NCBI GenBank assembly: GCA_030674915.1
Contig: JASXSV010000010.1
Span: 62,001-126,000 of the forward strand
Length of the DNA stretch: 64,000 nucleotides
Direction of reading: 5' to 3'
Source: Candidatus Endonucleibacter bathymodioli
GTDB lineage: Bacteria; Pseudomonadota; Gammaproteobacteria; Pseudomonadales; Endozoicomonadaceae
Each line of letters opens with the position of its first letter. Within the stretch, counting starts at the first letter, position 1. A program made the position numbers and the translations under genes. Below the pieces are notes generated by a model that saw nothing but the letters and a program-made list of their open reading frames with translations, was not told the origin of the DNA and searched no databases. Below are positions 18,395 through 28,829 of the stretch, piece after piece.

Positions 18395-19541
18395 AATCAT
18401 AAAGTGATTCAGTGCCGAACGGCAATTGCGTATCGGCATCGTCCAATTTTTCGAGGCCTCCGCGTGGCAAGGTAAACTACCTTTTTTGCCGAATCATCAT
18501 GAGGAAATAACTTACGTTTCTTGATCGCTTTTCTTATCACGCTGTTCAATGATTCAATTGCATTGGTGGTGTAAATCGCCTTGCGAACCTCTTCTGGATA
18601 CGAGAAAAACGTATTCAAATTGTCCCAGTTTTGACGCCATGATCGGCTTATCTGAGGATACTTTGAAAGCCATTTCTCTTCAAGGTTATCAAACTCTCGC
18701 AACGCTTCCTCTTCTGTAGATGACCTGTAAGCTTGCTTTAAATCAGCGCTTACTTCTTTGTAATCACGCCAAGGTAACGCACCATATGAACGATGCAGAG
18801 TTGAATGTGCGTGTCAGGGTACACCGCTTGAATGGCTTCAGGAAATATTTAAGGCTATCCACGCAAGCGATTAGAATGTCTTCTAAACCGCGATTCTTGA
18901 GCTAAGTGAGGATGCCTAGCCAGAATTTGGCACCTTCATTTTCTGATAGCCACATACCAAGAAGCTCCTTGTGGCCCTCAATATTTACTCCAAGCGCTAG
19001 ATAGACAGCTCTTTGGTTTACGTTTATCATTAACCTTCCAGCTCATGGCAAGGCTGTGTGCTTCTCGTTTGTAAGTGTCGGTCGTGCTTGTACTCTATGA
19101 CCTGATTCATAACGGCGTTTGTGACCTTAGAAATTAGGCTGGGATACATCAGCATTATACAATTCTTTAAAGGTTGCGCATATTTCTCGAGCTGTCATTC
19201 CTTGGGCATATAGAAAAAGAATTTTATCATCCATACCAGTGAGACGAGTTTGCTGTTTTTTTTACAAGCTGAGGTTCGAATGAACTATTTCTATCACGTG
19301 GAACTTCAATATCGATAGCCCCGTCGTCGGTATAAAGTGTTTTTGAGGAGTGACCGTTACGGCTATTTGATCCAGTCGTCGGCTAATTTCTGTCATAGCC
19401 AAGATGGTCGTCCAGCTCGGCGCCAAGAGCTGCCTCAACGATGACTTTTTTCAGCATGCGACTAAAGTCACTGAAATCTTTCTCAGCTTTCATGCTTTTC
19501 GCCGCCTCTTTTGCAAAGGCTAACATTTGATCTTTATTCAT
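18395..19541 (-). pseudogene. IS256-family (mutator type) transposase, broken
   Basis: It starts MNKDQMLAFAKEAAKSMKAE (19541) and continues through [25 protein letters not shown] and LYAQGMTAREI. After a 74-bp foreign piece it goes on with [36 protein letters not shown] and IYTTNAIESLNSVIRKAIKKR. The last is the strongest IS256 signature. A frameshift near 18465 hides the end ASKNWTMPIRNC. Several stops and the replaced middle make it inactive. Confidence 0.8.
19005..19078 (-). mobile_element. IS5 fragment patched into the IS256 gene
   Basis: This 74-bp stretch encodes [23 protein letters not shown] in pieces and matches IS5-B (14375-14450), not IS256. It replaces about 35 codons of the IS256 transposase between VTNAVMNQVIEY and AVYLALG. 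Confidence 0.7.
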
Positions 19542-19559
19542 AGTGCTTATCTCCCATAA

Positions 19560-19669
19560 GGAATATCTGAACAAAGTCATTCCCGTACAGGCGGGAATCT
19601 ATAAGGTGTTGATTTTACTGGATCCCAGCCCCCGCGGGGATGACAAAAGTGGTTTTAATCAGAGGTTCC
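19560..19669. mobile_element. Miniature IS5-ended element, copy 2
   Basis: 110 bp from GGAATATCTGAACAAAG to TTTAATCAGAGGTTCC, flanked on both sides by ATAA (19556-19559, 19670-19673). The interior pairs CCCGTACAGGCGGGAAT with a GGATCCCAGCCCCCGCGGGG block, a folded middle typical of such elements. Confidence 0.8.
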
Positions 19670-19673
19670 ATAA

Positions 19674-19782
19674 GGAGTCTCTGAACAAGGTTATTCTCGC
19701 AAAGGAAAGAATCTATAAGGTATTGATTTTGCTGGATCCACGCCTCCGCGGGATTACGAAAGTGACTTTAATCAGAGGATCC
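19674..19782. mobile_element. Miniature IS5-ended element, copy 3
   Basis: 109 bp from GGAGTCTCTGAACAAGG to TTTAATCAGAGGATCC, head-to-tail with copy 2 and sharing one ATAA between them. Another ATAA follows at 19783-19786. It is more similar to copy 1 at 15.2 kb than to its neighbour. Confidence 0.8.
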
Positions 19783-19928
19783 ATAAGAGTTAATGATAAG
19801 CAAATACGCAAACTAATCTACAGTCTCGACCAGCTTTATTCTATACTTGTCGTTCTTGAAGGTGCAGAGGGAAATAATTTGTGCTCTTTCGTTACAGTCA
19901 ATTGACGGCTTTGCGCCAATTGAATAAT

Positions 19929-20053
19929 GTATACTCACGCCCCTTGAATGCATTAGATTATTGACTGCTATGTCAACCAACTTACCTACTACTCTTAGGC
20001 TCATAGGGCTTCGATAGCTTGCATCCTACTCATACTATCAATAGAAATACATA
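19929..20053. repeat. DR1 repeat, long form
   Basis: TATACTCACGCCCCTTGAATG, TTATTGACTGCTATG, CTACTACTCTTAGGCTCATAGG and CATCCTACTCATACTATCAAT keep DR1 order. It lies between the miniature elements and the 3' end of pilB. Confidence 0.7.
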
Positions 20054-20065
20054 TGGAGTATGACT

Positions 20066-21772
20066 TTATTCCATTGTAACTCTATTTACTTCCTCTAAGG
20101 TGGTAAGGCCTGCAACAACTTTTTTAATCCCAGATTGTCGTAAGTTGTTAAAGCCTTCCTCTTGTGCAATCTTTGCAATTTGAATAGAGTTTCCATCTTC
20201 CATAACAATGGATTGTAACTTAGGTGTCAGTTTTACCACTTCATATATGCCCACACGACCTTTGTAACCTTTATTGCATTGATCGCAGCCAACAGGGCCA
20301 TATATTGTCAGTTTTTTAAGCTGATTTTCTGTAAACCCCTCATCTACTAGGGACTCTCTGGGGATTTTTATTTCTGCCTTGCAATATGAGCACAGTCTTC
20401 TGGCTAGGCGCTGAGCAATGATCAAACTAATTGATGTGGCGATATTGAACGATGGAACACCCATGTTTCTGAGCCTGGTCAGAGTTTCAGGGGCACTATT
20501 TGTGTGTAGTGTGGACATAACCATGTGACCAGTTTGGGCTGCTTTGATGGCAATGCCTGCAGTTTCTATATCGCGAATCTCTCCTACCATAATGATATCA
20601 GGATCCTGCCGAAGAAAAGCCTTTAGAGCTTCAGCAAAGTCCATGCCTTGTTTTGGGTTTACATTAACCTGATTAACCCCTTCCATGTTTATTTCTACTG
20701 GATCTTCAGCAGTGGAGATATTTCTTTCTACGGTATTGAGTATGTTCAGGCCAGTATAAAGCGAAACAGTCTTACCAGAGCCTGTTGGGCCTGTGACCAA
20801 TATCATCCCCTGTGGTTGGTTTAGAGCGTCAAGGTACATCTCTTTCTGCTCCTCTTCATATCCTAGGGCATCAATGCCCATTTGTGCGCTGGCAGAATCC
20901 AGTATCCGTAGAACAATTTTTTCGCCCCATAGAGTCGGACAGGTATTAACCCTAAAGTCTATGGCTTTTGTTTGTGATATCTGTAATTTTATTCGCCCAT
21001 CCTGGGGTTTTCGACGCTCTGAAATATCCATCGAAGCCATAATTTTTAAGCGCGAGGTGATTTTGGGAGCAAGTGCGATTGGAGGGCACGTAATCTCTTG
21101 GAGTACACCATCTGTGCGGAAACGAATACGGTAATTTTTTTCATAAGGTTCAAAGTGCAGATCCGAAGAGCCGCTCTTAATGGCGGAAATGAGCATTTTA
21201 TTGACGAACTTTACAACGGGAGCCTCAGCACCAAGCTCCTCATCATCGCCCTCTTCCAGGTTATCATCGTCAGTTGCTGAGACCCCATCATGCAGCTCAG
21301 AGTCGTCATCTCCATCATTTAGTAAAGCATTATCGGGGTTATCTATAATTTTGTTGATGAAAGCTTCTAATTGATTTGTTTCAACAATAATGGGACTTAT
21401 AGTAAGCCCTGTATTAAATCTGACGTCTTCAAGAGCTTTCTCATGTGTTGGATCAGTTACAGCTACAAAAAGGTGTTTGCCTCTACTTAGTAGCGGGGTT
21501 ATCTTATGCTTTCTGATGAGTTTAAATGGGATAAGGCCTTCGGGTAGGAGGTCCATATCCATTGCATCGAGATTTAGCACAGGCAAGCCAAACTCCTTAC
21601 TGGTTATTTCTGCAATACTTTTTCCTGGTACAAGTTTTTTTGCAATCAAATAACTGGGTAGCGAGACTTTGTCCGCCATAGCTTGCTGAATGGCCGAGCG
21701 CACTTGCCCTTCGCTTAGTAGCCCTTCTGATACTAATCGGCCGGCTAGCCCTAATATTGGTTTATCTGCCAT
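20066..21772 (-). CDS. pilB: Type IV pilus assembly ATPase PilB
   Basis: A 568-residue hexameric ATPase that powers pilus extension at the inner membrane. An MshEN-type N-terminal domain (residues about 1-145) is followed by an unusually acidic linker (DDDSELHDG to EEGDDEELGAE) and the secretion ATPase core. Walker A is GPTGSGKT at about 327-334, Walker B DPDIIMVGEIRD, and the zinc tetracysteine CSYC...CDQC lies near the C-terminus. MADKPILGLAGRL at 21772 is the homologous start. The usual pilC and pilD partners are not adjacent; only repeats and IS debris follow. Whether a pilus is made depends on genes elsewhere. Confidence 0.92.
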   Translation of the reverse strand: MADKPILGLAGRLVSEGLLSEGQVRSAIQQAMADKVSLPSYLIAKKLVPGKSIAEITSKEFGLPVLNLDAMDMDLLPEGLIPFKLIRKHKITPLLSRGKHLFVAVTDPTHEKALEDVRFNTGLTISPIIVETNQLEAFINKIIDNPDNALLNDGDDDSELHDGVSATDDDNLEEGDDEELGAEAPVVKFVNKMLISAIKSGSSDLHFEPYEKNYRIRFRTDGVLQEITCPPIALAPKITSRLKIMASMDISERRKPQDGRIKLQISQTKAIDFRVNTCPTLWGEKIVLRILDSASAQMGIDALGYEEEQKEMYLDALNQPQGMILVTGPTGSGKTVSLYTGLNILNTVERNISTAEDPVEINMEGVNQVNVNPKQGMDFAEALKAFLRQDPDIIMVGEIRDIETAGIAIKAAQTGHMVMSTLHTNSAPETLTRLRNMGVPSFNIATSISLIIAQRLARRLCSYCKAEIKIPRESLVDEGFTENQLKKLTIYGPVGCDQCNKGYKGRVGIYEVVKLTPKLQSIVMEDGNSIQIAKIAQEEGFNNLRQSGIKKVVAGLTTLEEVNRVTME

Positions 21773-23033
21773 ATTTGCTATAACCCATAATAAAAGTTGA
21801 AGCGTGTTCCAATCGCCACCATAATCACTATAGCGAGCCTGCAAAATGTTTTCAAACTTCTCTTAGATACAGTCAATTGCTTTTAAGAAATTTGCACGCA
21901 AATTCTTTACTTTATAGACGAAACTGGTTCGAGTAAGACCACAGTATAACCAATACTTTCTGTGAGTACTGAGAACCAATACTCAGACCGAAACAAGACA
22001 CCAGCCTTTCTGGCCTGGATAGACAGTAATCCATACATAGGCGTCATAATCTCTGTAGTTATAGGCGACACTTTTCTTTTGGTTCTACTGCTATCCATTG
22101 ATAAAAGAGCATTATTAGTCAGAGAATATGTTAAACAGAACGTAGGTTTTTTTTGAAAGTTGTTTCATAATTTATGGCGCAGCCGGCAACATACAAACCT
22201 ACCGTCTGAGTATTAAATTCAGTGTCAAAATGTTATATTTCCAAACGTACGAGAACTCACTCGGTAAGTGAAATACTCAGAGATGTGTGTTTTACCTTGT
22301 AGGTTTTGCACTGTCTTGAGTTGAGATCCTTATTTCTGGCTCCAAGGCACGGAATCATGTAAATTAACGTAACGGATATACAATTTAATAAGGCAGCAGA
22401 ATACATACTATTGCTGACATATCTATATAGATTCATCTATACTCCAGAGGCAGCAAATGGCGATATCACACCACCTGCAAAAGCAAAACAAGTCTTTTCC
22501 GCACTGATGCCGGTACCGTAATGGTAGGCATAGCAACACGATGAGTAGCATGAGTACTTGTGTCACTACCTAAAACATCAATACCAGTTTTCACCTAGCT
22601 ACTCGAGGAATGACGTACCATATTTTTACACCAGTTACCAGAAAATAAAAAAAAGATTTAATTCTCTAGAAAACCTGCGAATAAATTCCAAGTCGTGCCA
22701 TAATGCTGTTTTTCTACAGACTGATGAGAGCCAAGATGGAATAGCAATAACCCCATGCTGGTAGTTAATATCAACTATCCACACCGTCAAGAAAACAGAC
22801 CTTGTAGGTCTAAACATAGATAGAATCTATTCTGACAACAAAAGGAGACATCAGCTCGCAGATTTCCTAGGCATAGTCGATGCTCAGGTGACCAACATAA
22901 AAACTTTTTTATACTTTATCGATGACAATGCCGTTTACCGTCATATAGCATAGAAACCGATCATCGTTGTTTCCAACTGCAATGAAAACAGCTTGTCACT
23001 TACGACTACAGATAACGGAAAGGACATACCAGC
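21773..23033. other. 1.2-kb gap between pilB and fis, no gene recognised
   Basis: Two short frames (21962-22156 plus and 22558-22764 plus) lack motifs and good ribosome-binding sites. In relatives dusB often precedes fis; no trace of it is recognisable here, so the space may be decayed coding DNA. A GGAAAGGA run just before 23034 serves fis. Confidence 0.4.
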
Positions 23034-23348
23034 ATGGTGGAAACACTAATTATCGCTGAGAAAAAGGTACTCAAAAATCGTCACAACTGCCAGCTCCTTG
23101 AAAGCCACCAGGAAACCGAAACTCAAACACTTCGCGGTAGCGTAGAAAGAGCAATGAATAACTACTTTTCCCACCTCGATGGACAGGATGCTACCAACGT
23201 TTACGAAATGGTTCTATCAGAAGTGGAAGCCCCCCTACTTAAGGCGGTTATGTCTTATGTTCAGGGCAATCAGTCAAAAGCAGCCACTTTGCTGGGACTG
23301 AACCGTGGAACACTCCGGAAAAAACTGAAACAGTACTACTTAATGTAA
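23034..23348 (+). CDS. fis: Nucleoid protein Fis
   Basis: A 104-residue DNA-bending regulator. The C-terminal helix-turn-helix [21 protein letters not shown] is nearly identical to the Fis signature. Upstream, [17 protein letters not shown] is the dimerisation helix. It is slightly longer than the usual 98 residues because of the N-terminus. AAAGGA precedes the ATG by about 11 bases. fis followed by purH is a conserved order in pseudomonad-type gammaproteobacteria, although dusB is missing from the usual place. Confidence 0.9.
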   Translation: MVETLIIAEKKVLKNRHNCQLLESHQETETQTLRGSVERAMNNYFSHLDGQDATNVYEMVLSEVEAPLLKAVMSYVQGNQSKAATLLGLNRGTLRKKLKQYYLM

Positions 23349-23553
23349 AGCCTGATACAAGTAGCCAAAATAAATTCTTCGCTGCAGACCACCTTAGGCA
23401 CACATAGTAATTTGAGACACAGATAGGCTTGGGGCAAACGAAATCTTATAAGTTTACAATGCCAAGTAACTGAGCAAGCAAAAATAGAAATAACCAATCA
23501 TATTTCACTGCGGACAAGTATATACACTCAATCGCATTCAAACAGATCCTGGC

Positions 23554-23619
23554 ATATACCAACTCCTCCTGAAAGTATGAGTTATTGACTACTTCTACCT
23601 TCAATAGTAACGGGTATAA
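23554..23619. repeat. DR1 repeat, short form (66 bp)
   Basis: TATACCAACTCCTCCTGAAA leads directly to GTTATTGACTAC and CTTCAATAGTAACGGGTATA. The central palindromic section of the long form is missing. It lies in the fis-purH gap (23349-23779), which otherwise shows nothing. Confidence 0.75.
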
Positions 23620-23779
23620 CCATATAAGTTCAGCTTCTCAGCCGACCCTAATACATTTTAAAGCTGTGAGCTCTTATACATTGCACACAGCACTAAAATC
23701 TTGCCACAACTCCTAACAGAGCCTATGCTAGCATTAATAGCAATTGTCCGAATGACCAACAAATAGTGAGTGAAAAATA

Positions 23780-25369
23780 ATGCCTGCCGTTTCGCACACC
23801 CACCCTATTCGCAGAGCTCTGATCAGCGTTTCCGACAAAAACGGCATCGTTGAGTTCGCAAGGGCTCTGCACCACCAATCAGTGGAAATACTATCTACTG
23901 GCGGCACCTTTTCATTACTAACTGAAAACGATATCCCTACTATTCAGGTATCAGACTATACAGATTTCCCCGAGATAATGAATGGTCGAGTAAAAACCCT
24001 CCACCCTAAGGTTCACGGCGGTATACTTGGCAAAAGCGGGCAAGATGATGCAATAATGGACGAACATGGGATTCAGCCAATTGATCTAGTGGTTGTCAAT
24101 CTTTACCCTTTCCAACAAGCCATTGCTAACCCAAATTGTAGCTTTTCCCAGGCCATAGAAAACATTGACATTGGCGGCCCCGCCATGATCAGAGCCGCCG
24201 CCAAGAATTACAGCGAGACAACCGTTGTTGTTAATCCTAATGATTACGATCTAATTATCACTGAAATTAAGAACAGCAAGGACGGGATAAGTGCGCAAGT
24301 CCGCTATAACCTGTCAGTAAAAGCCTTTGAACATACCGCCAGTTACGACGCAGCTATTGCTAATTACTTCGGCTGTCTAGATTACACCGGCTGTAAACAT
24401 AGCAGCCCCTTTCCCAGAACATTTAATCAGCAACTAGTTAAAGTTCAAGATATGCGCTACGGGGAAAATCCCCACCAGAAAGCTGCTTTCTACGCAGAGC
24501 ATACTGCCGGTATCGGCACCATTTCTAGCTCTCAGCAACACCAGGGCAAACCACTTTCATACAATAATATTGCAGATGCAGACGCAGCACTTGAGTGCGT
24601 CAAATCCTTCGATCATCCTGCCTGCGTTATAGTCAAACATGCCAATCCATGCGGCGTAGCAACGGGAGAAAATATCTTGGATGCATACAATAGGGCCTAT
24701 AAGACTGATCCTACATCTGCCTTTGGTGGCATCATTGCGTTTAACCGCAAACTTGACGAGGTAACCGCCCGAAATATAATGGATCAGCAATTCGTCGAAG
24801 TTATTGTTGCTCCAGAAGTAGACGTACAAGCTGAGATCGTTCTCCAAAATAAAAAAAATATTCGTCTAATAATCTGCGGCCAGTTCTCTGAAACAGAAAA
24901 CCCTTACCTAGATTATAAGCGAGTTACTGGTGGGCTCTTGATCCAAGATGCCGACATGCGACAGGTGCGGCTCGATGAATTTAAAATTGTAAGCACTCGG
25001 GCTCCTTCAGGGGACGAAATGAGAGATTTACAGTTCGCCTGGAAAGTCTGTAAATTTATTAAGTCCAATGCCATTGTCTACGCTCATAATAATCAAACAA
25101 TAGGTATTGGAGCAGGTCAGATGAGTCGTATTTACAGCGCCAGAATTGCTGGCATTAAAGCCTCTGATGGAAATTTTGAAGTAAAAGGTTCTGTAATGGC
25201 CTCCGATGCCTTTTTCCCCTTTCGAGACGGTATTGATGCAGCTACCAGTGTCGGAATCACTGCAATCATTCAGCCGGGGGGATCAATAAGAGACCAGGAG
25301 GTAATTGATGCGGCCGATGATGCGGGTATCGCAATGGTATTTACCGGCATTCGTCATTTTCGTCACTAA
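23780..25369 (+). CDS. purH: Bifunctional AICAR transformylase/IMP cyclohydrolase
   Basis: PurH performs the last two steps of IMP synthesis in the cytoplasm. At 529 residues it has the usual length. The N-terminal MGS-like cyclohydrolase domain shows [19 protein letters not shown] and [13 protein letters not shown]. The transformylase domain carries [22 protein letters not shown] and the [12 protein letters not shown] block. The C-terminus IQPGGSIRD...[14 protein letters not shown] is complete. It is alone downstream of fis; purD does not follow. Confidence 0.95.
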   Translation: MPAVSHTHPIRRALISVSDKNGIVEFARALHHQSVEILSTGGTFSLLTENDIPTIQVSDYTDFPEIMNGRVKTLHPKVHGGILGKSGQDDAIMDEHGIQPIDLVVVNLYPFQQAIANPNCSFSQAIENIDIGGPAMIRAAAKNYSETTVVVNPNDYDLIITEIKNSKDGISAQVRYNLSVKAFEHTASYDAAIANYFGCLDYTGCKHSSPFPRTFNQQLVKVQDMRYGENPHQKAAFYAEHTAGIGTISSSQQHQGKPLSYNNIADADAALECVKSFDHPACVIVKHANPCGVATGENILDAYNRAYKTDPTSAFGGIIAFNRKLDEVTARNIMDQQFVEVIVAPEVDVQAEIVLQNKKNIRLIICGQFSETENPYLDYKRVTGGLLIQDADMRQVRLDEFKIVSTRAPSGDEMRDLQFAWKVCKFIKSNAIVYAHNNQTIGIGAGQMSRIYSARIAGIKASDGNFEVKGSVMASDAFFPFRDGIDAATSVGITAIIQPGGSIRDQEVIDAADDAGIAMVFTGIRHFRH

Positions 25370-25511
25370 GTGGTCATACTTAATTCCGAAGACTCAAGCC
25401 CTAAATGCAATGTACATCCCTGTACCCGTAATCATTGAAGGCACTTGACTCTTCAATACCTTCCTACCACTCCATACTAAAAAACACCCTGACTAAACAT
25501 CAAAAACATAT

Positions 25512-25632
25512 TTATACCAATTCTCTATTAATGTATGAATAGGAGGAAAACGGATGAAGCTCATAGCCTATGAGTAATAGGTCGTATGGTGAGTTAGTCA
25601 ACAACCTCACACCTTCACAGCGCATGGGTTAT
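25512..25632. repeat. DR1 repeat, long form
   Basis: TATACCAATTCTCTATTAATG, GAATAGGAGGAAAACGGATG, CTATGAGTAATAGGTCG, CAACAACCTCACACCTTCA and CATGGGTTATA keep DR1 order. It ends about 40 bp before dusA. Confidence 0.75.
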
Positions 25633-25674
25633 ACTGCGCTTACTTTAGATTTACAATATTTTTAAGGCTACACA

Positions 25675-26778
25675 ATGGCTCAAGTAATCAACACTGATCA
25701 GCACAGAGCCGTTACGTTTACTGACATAAAAAAGACCTCTTCTATACCAGTTACCATTGGCGGTGCGAGCGAGAGCAATCAGCAGCCTCACACCTTCAAG
25801 ACTAAGGGGGATAAAACTTTGCCCCGTCTATTTTCTGTCGCACCAATGATGACCTGGACCGATAGGCATTGCAGATATTTTCACCGACAACTTTCTCAAC
25901 ACGCCTTACTCTATACAGAGATGATCACTACAGGTGCTCTTATTCATGGGGATAGACAGCATTTATTACAGCACGATGCTTTTGAACACCCTTTGGCATT
26001 ACAACTGGGCGGGCATGATGCAGCAGAATTAGCTCGATGCGCACGCCTTGCCCAAACATGGGGATATCAGGAAGTTAATTTGAACGTAGGGTGTCCAAGT
26101 GATCGTGTCCAAAATGGACGGATAGGAGCTTGCCTTATGGAGGAGCCGAACACTATCGCTAACGGGGTAGCCTCAATGCTAGATGTTGTTGATATACCTG
26201 TTACCGTAAAACACCGGATCGGCACTAATAGACAAGACTCTTATAGCAAGCTTGTTGATTTTGTTGGAAAAGTGGCCGATGCCGGCTGTCAAACATTTAT
26301 TGTACATGCACGCATAGCCATTCTTGAAGGACTGTCTCCAAAACAAAATCGAGACATACCACCTCTCAAGCCAGACTGGGTATATCAATTAAAAAAGGAC
26401 TTCCCTAACTTAGAAATAATTATTAACGGTGGCATTAAATCACTTAAAGAAGCTAGAGAACATATGATCAATCTGGATGGTGTTATGGTCGGCAGAGAGG
26501 CTTATCAAAATCCATATATGCTAGCAGAAGTCGACAACCTATTATACGGCACTTGCAGTCTTACAGTTGAACGTAAGGTTATTGTTGAGCGCATGATCCC
26601 CTATATTGAATCATCCCTTATAAATGGAATATATATAAGCCACATCACTCGCCATATGCTGGGTCTTTATCACGGCGTGCCGGGAGCTAAAAGGTTTCGG
26701 CGTCATATCAGTGAAAATGCACACAAACCAGGAGCAGGAAGCCAGCTATTACTTGATGCCATCAGCTTGATTGAATAA
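25675..26778 (+). CDS. dusA: tRNA-dihydrouridine synthase A with repeat-derived N-terminal extension
   Basis: DusA reduces uridines in the D-loop of tRNA using FMN. Family homology starts near residue 49: LPRLFSVAPMMTWTDRHCRYF. The catalytic Cys lies in LNVGCPSDRVQNGRIGACLM, and the FMN-binding blocks KHRIG, IINGGIKS and GVMVGREAYQNP are present. The first 48 residues are not DusA-like. Codons 23-46 are a short DR1 copy read in frame. An ATG at 25675 with AAGG upstream gives the extended protein of 367 residues. A TTG at 25819, preceded by AGGGGG, would give a normal-length enzyme. Which start is used cannot be told from sequence. Confidence 0.92.
   Translation: MAQVINTDQHRAVTFTDIKKTSSIPVTIGGASESNQQPHTFKTKGDKTLPRLFSVAPMMTWTDRHCRYFHRQLSQHALLYTEMITTGALIHGDRQHLLQHDAFEHPLALQLGGHDAAELARCARLAQTWGYQEVNLNVGCPSDRVQNGRIGACLMEEPNTIANGVASMLDVVDIPVTVKHRIGTNRQDSYSKLVDFVGKVADAGCQTFIVHARIAILEGLSPKQNRDIPPLKPDWVYQLKKDFPNLEIIINGGIKSLKEAREHMINLDGVMVGREAYQNPYMLAEVDNLLYGTCSLTVERKVIVERMIPYIESSLINGIYISHITRHMLGLYHGVPGAKRFRRHISENAHKPGAGSQLLLDAISLIE
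25743..25813. repeat. DR1 repeat, short form, inside dusA reading frame
   Basis: TATACCAGTTACCATTGGCG and CAGCCTCACACCTTCAAG mark both arms, and the right tip decays to CTAAGGGGGATA. It is translated as SIPVTIGGASES and NQQPHTFKTKGD without a stop. Confidence 0.85.
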
Positions 26779-26869
26779 TAATACCTGACAGAATACAAAG
26801 ACCAAACACTTGATTGTCGAACAAGCATACAAATAAAACACTATTAAATACCTTTGCACGATTGTTCTT

Positions 26870-26972
26870 TTTCCAGCTGGCTATTCTCACTGACCTCAAT
26901 AACCTACTACTCATACCTCATAGGATTATCTCGCTTGTCGACTACCCACACCTGCAATAGTTACGGGTATAG
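26870..26972. repeat. DR1 repeat, long form, left end degraded
   Basis: CTATTCTCACTGACCTCAAT, AACCTACTACTCATA, GGATTATCTCGCTTGTCGAC and CTGCAATAGTTACGGGTATA are the reverse-orientation DR1 blocks. It lies between the convergent dusA and hydrolase genes. Confidence 0.75.
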
Positions 26973-26983
26973 ATTTGTCGAAC

Positions 26984-27754
26984 TCATGATTTAAGAAAGC
27001 TATTGATAGAATGCGCAACCAGATCAGGCTGCTGGGCATGTAACCAATGACCAGCTCCAGGCACAACTTTTACAGTTGCATTTGGAAATAACGACAACAC
27101 CACACCTTCATGCTCAGGCAGAATATAGTCAGAATCCTCTCCTTTCAGAAACAACGTATCTCCCTCAAACACCTTATCAGTGGGAGGGGTTTTCACAATT
27201 TCACAGTAGTGCTTTTGAATACTATTAAGGTTGAACAGCCATTGATAATTTTCATTTTTATCTCGATAAAGATTTTTTAACAAAAATAGACGGACATCAC
27301 TGTCTTTAACAAAGAGAGCAAGCATACTGTCCGCATCAGAGCGTTTTTTAATAGCACCTAAATCAATTGATGATAATCCATCCAACACATCATCACATTT
27401 ATGATCGTACTCTACCGGTGCAATATCCATAACAACCAACTTCCTGATGCGCTCAGGAACTATTAACGCAATTGTCATTGCGATTTTACCGCCCATAGAG
27501 TGACCAAGCAAATCAACATTGTGTAGCTCATGGTCATCAAAATACTCTATAACATCTTTCGCCATCAATTTGTAGTTCATATCATCACTATGGGGGGATC
27601 GACCATGATTACGAACATCTAGCCCATGGACTCGGAATTGTTTAGCCAAGTTTCTGTTTAAAGTTCCCAGATTCTGCTGGGAACCAAATAGACCATGCAG
27701 GCTTATCACATCCCGCCCTTGCCCCCAGTGATTTGCATACAGTTTCACTGACAT
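26984..27754 (-). CDS. Alpha/beta hydrolase (YbfF-like esterase)
   Basis: A 256-residue alpha/beta-fold esterase resembling YbfF. The oxyanion segment is SLHGLFGSQQN, the nucleophile elbow GHSMGG near residue 95, the acid probably in LKGEDSDY, and the catalytic His in GAGHWLHAQQP. The start at 27754 (MSVKLYANHWG) matches the family. A longer frame to 27805 would overlap thyA by a few codons. AGGAAG abuts this ATG very closely, so the start is uncertain. The gene follows thyA on the same strand, probably in one transcript. The natural substrate is unknown. Confidence 0.78.
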   Translation of the reverse strand: MSVKLYANHWGQGRDVISLHGLFGSQQNLGTLNRNLAKQFRVHGLDVRNHGRSPHSDDMNYKLMAKDVIEYFDDHELHNVDLLGHSMGGKIAMTIALIVPERIRKLVVMDIAPVEYDHKCDDVLDGLSSIDLGAIKKRSDADSMLALFVKDSDVRLFLLKNLYRDKNENYQWLFNLNSIQKHYCEIVKTPPTDKVFEGDTLFLKGEDSDYILPEHEGVVLSLFPNATVKVVPGAGHWLHAQQPDLVAHSINSFLKS

Positions 27755-27794
27755 CTTCCTATTAGTCACAAATTCAGAATCACAACTTGTAAAG

Positions 27795-28628
27795 TCAAAC
27801 AGCAACCGCTGCCTTAATATGGGGGTGAGCCTGATAATCTATCAATTCAAAATCATCAAAGGTAAAGTCAAACAAGCTATCAATAACAGAATTTATTTTC
27901 ATCTTCGGCAACTTATAAGGCTCACGGGATAACTGCTCATCTACTTGTTCACGATGATTTGAATAAATATGCGCATCACCAAAAGTATGCACAAAATCAC
28001 CAAGCTCAAGACAACAAACCTGAGAAACCATCATTGTTAACAGCGCGTATGACGCAATATTAAAGGGGACGCCAAGAAAAATATCCGCACTACGCTGATA
28101 CAACTGACACGAAAGCCTTCCATCTAAAACATAAAACTGGAAAAGACAGTGGCAGGGAGGTAACGCCTGTTTTCCCTTGGACGCATTTTCTGAAGGGGAG
28201 AAAGAAATATCTGGAAGTACGCTTGGATTCCATGCGCTAACCACTAGCCGGCGGGAATCAGGGTTAACCTTAAGTTCATTTAAAAGGCAAATAATCTGAT
28301 CAGTTGTTTCACTATTAGGCCCCTCCCAGCTCCGCCATTGCTTACCATAAACTGGCCCTAAATCCCCCTCCTTGGTTGCCCACTCATCCCAAATCCGCAC
28401 ACCATTTTCTTGCAAATAACCAATATTTGTATCACCTTTCAGAAACCAGAGAAGCTCATGAATAATTGAACGTAGATGACATTTTTTCGTTGTTACCAAC
28501 GGAAAGCCTTGTGATAAATCAAACCGCATTTGATAACCAAAAACACTGTAGGTGCCAGTCCCTGTACGGTCAGGCTTAAAAACACCATGCTCTTTTACAT
28601 GCCGTAATAAGTCTAGATATTGTTTCAT
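27795..28628 (-). CDS. thyA: Thymidylate synthase
   Basis: ThyA converts dUMP to dTMP with methylene-tetrahydrofolate. It has 277 residues, about 13 more than the common 264. The extra sequence is [12 protein letters not shown] just before the catalytic loop [12 protein letters not shown], whose first Cys is the nucleophile. DRTGTGT near the N-terminus, [12 protein letters not shown] and the C-terminal region are conserved. The order lgt-thyA is typical of gammaproteobacteria. Insertions at this loop occur in other bacterial ThyA proteins, so function is probably normal. Confidence 0.95.
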   Translation of the reverse strand: MKQYLDLLRHVKEHGVFKPDRTGTGTYSVFGYQMRFDLSQGFPLVTTKKCHLRSIIHELLWFLKGDTNIGYLQENGVRIWDEWATKEGDLGPVYGKQWRSWEGPNSETTDQIICLLNELKVNPDSRRLVVSAWNPSVLPDISFSPSENASKGKQALPPCHCLFQFYVLDGRLSCQLYQRSADIFLGVPFNIASYALLTMMVSQVCCLELGDFVHTFGDAHIYSNHREQVDEQLSREPYKLPKMKINSVIDSLFDFTFDDFELIDYQAHPHIKAAVAV

Positions 28629-28726
28629 AGTAATGTCACCCTATCCAAGTAATACTTCAATTCTCACAGTAGATACATACCTCTTACATTAAATGCATGA
28701 GTAACCGACAAATGAGCTGATCACCC

Positions 28727-28800
28727 ATAATCCCAAAAGTAGCAGGTGATTTGATTGGAGTGAGTGAGAGCAGACAGCAACCAAAAAACATTCAAGGATG
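28727..28800. repeat. DR1 repeat, partial
   Basis: AAAAGTAGCAGGTGATTTGA and GAGTGAGTGAGAGCAGACAG match the central and right part of DR1. Both termini are lost. It lies between lgt and thyA. Confidence 0.5.
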
Positions 28801-28829
28801 AATGGACAGATACTAACTAGTTTTATCGA

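Noticed and set aside
21962..22764. Two short frames (64 and 68 codons) in the pilB-fis gap
   Set aside because: Although one contains a hydrophobic stretch, start codons lack ribosome-binding sites and no family is recognisable; probably chance.
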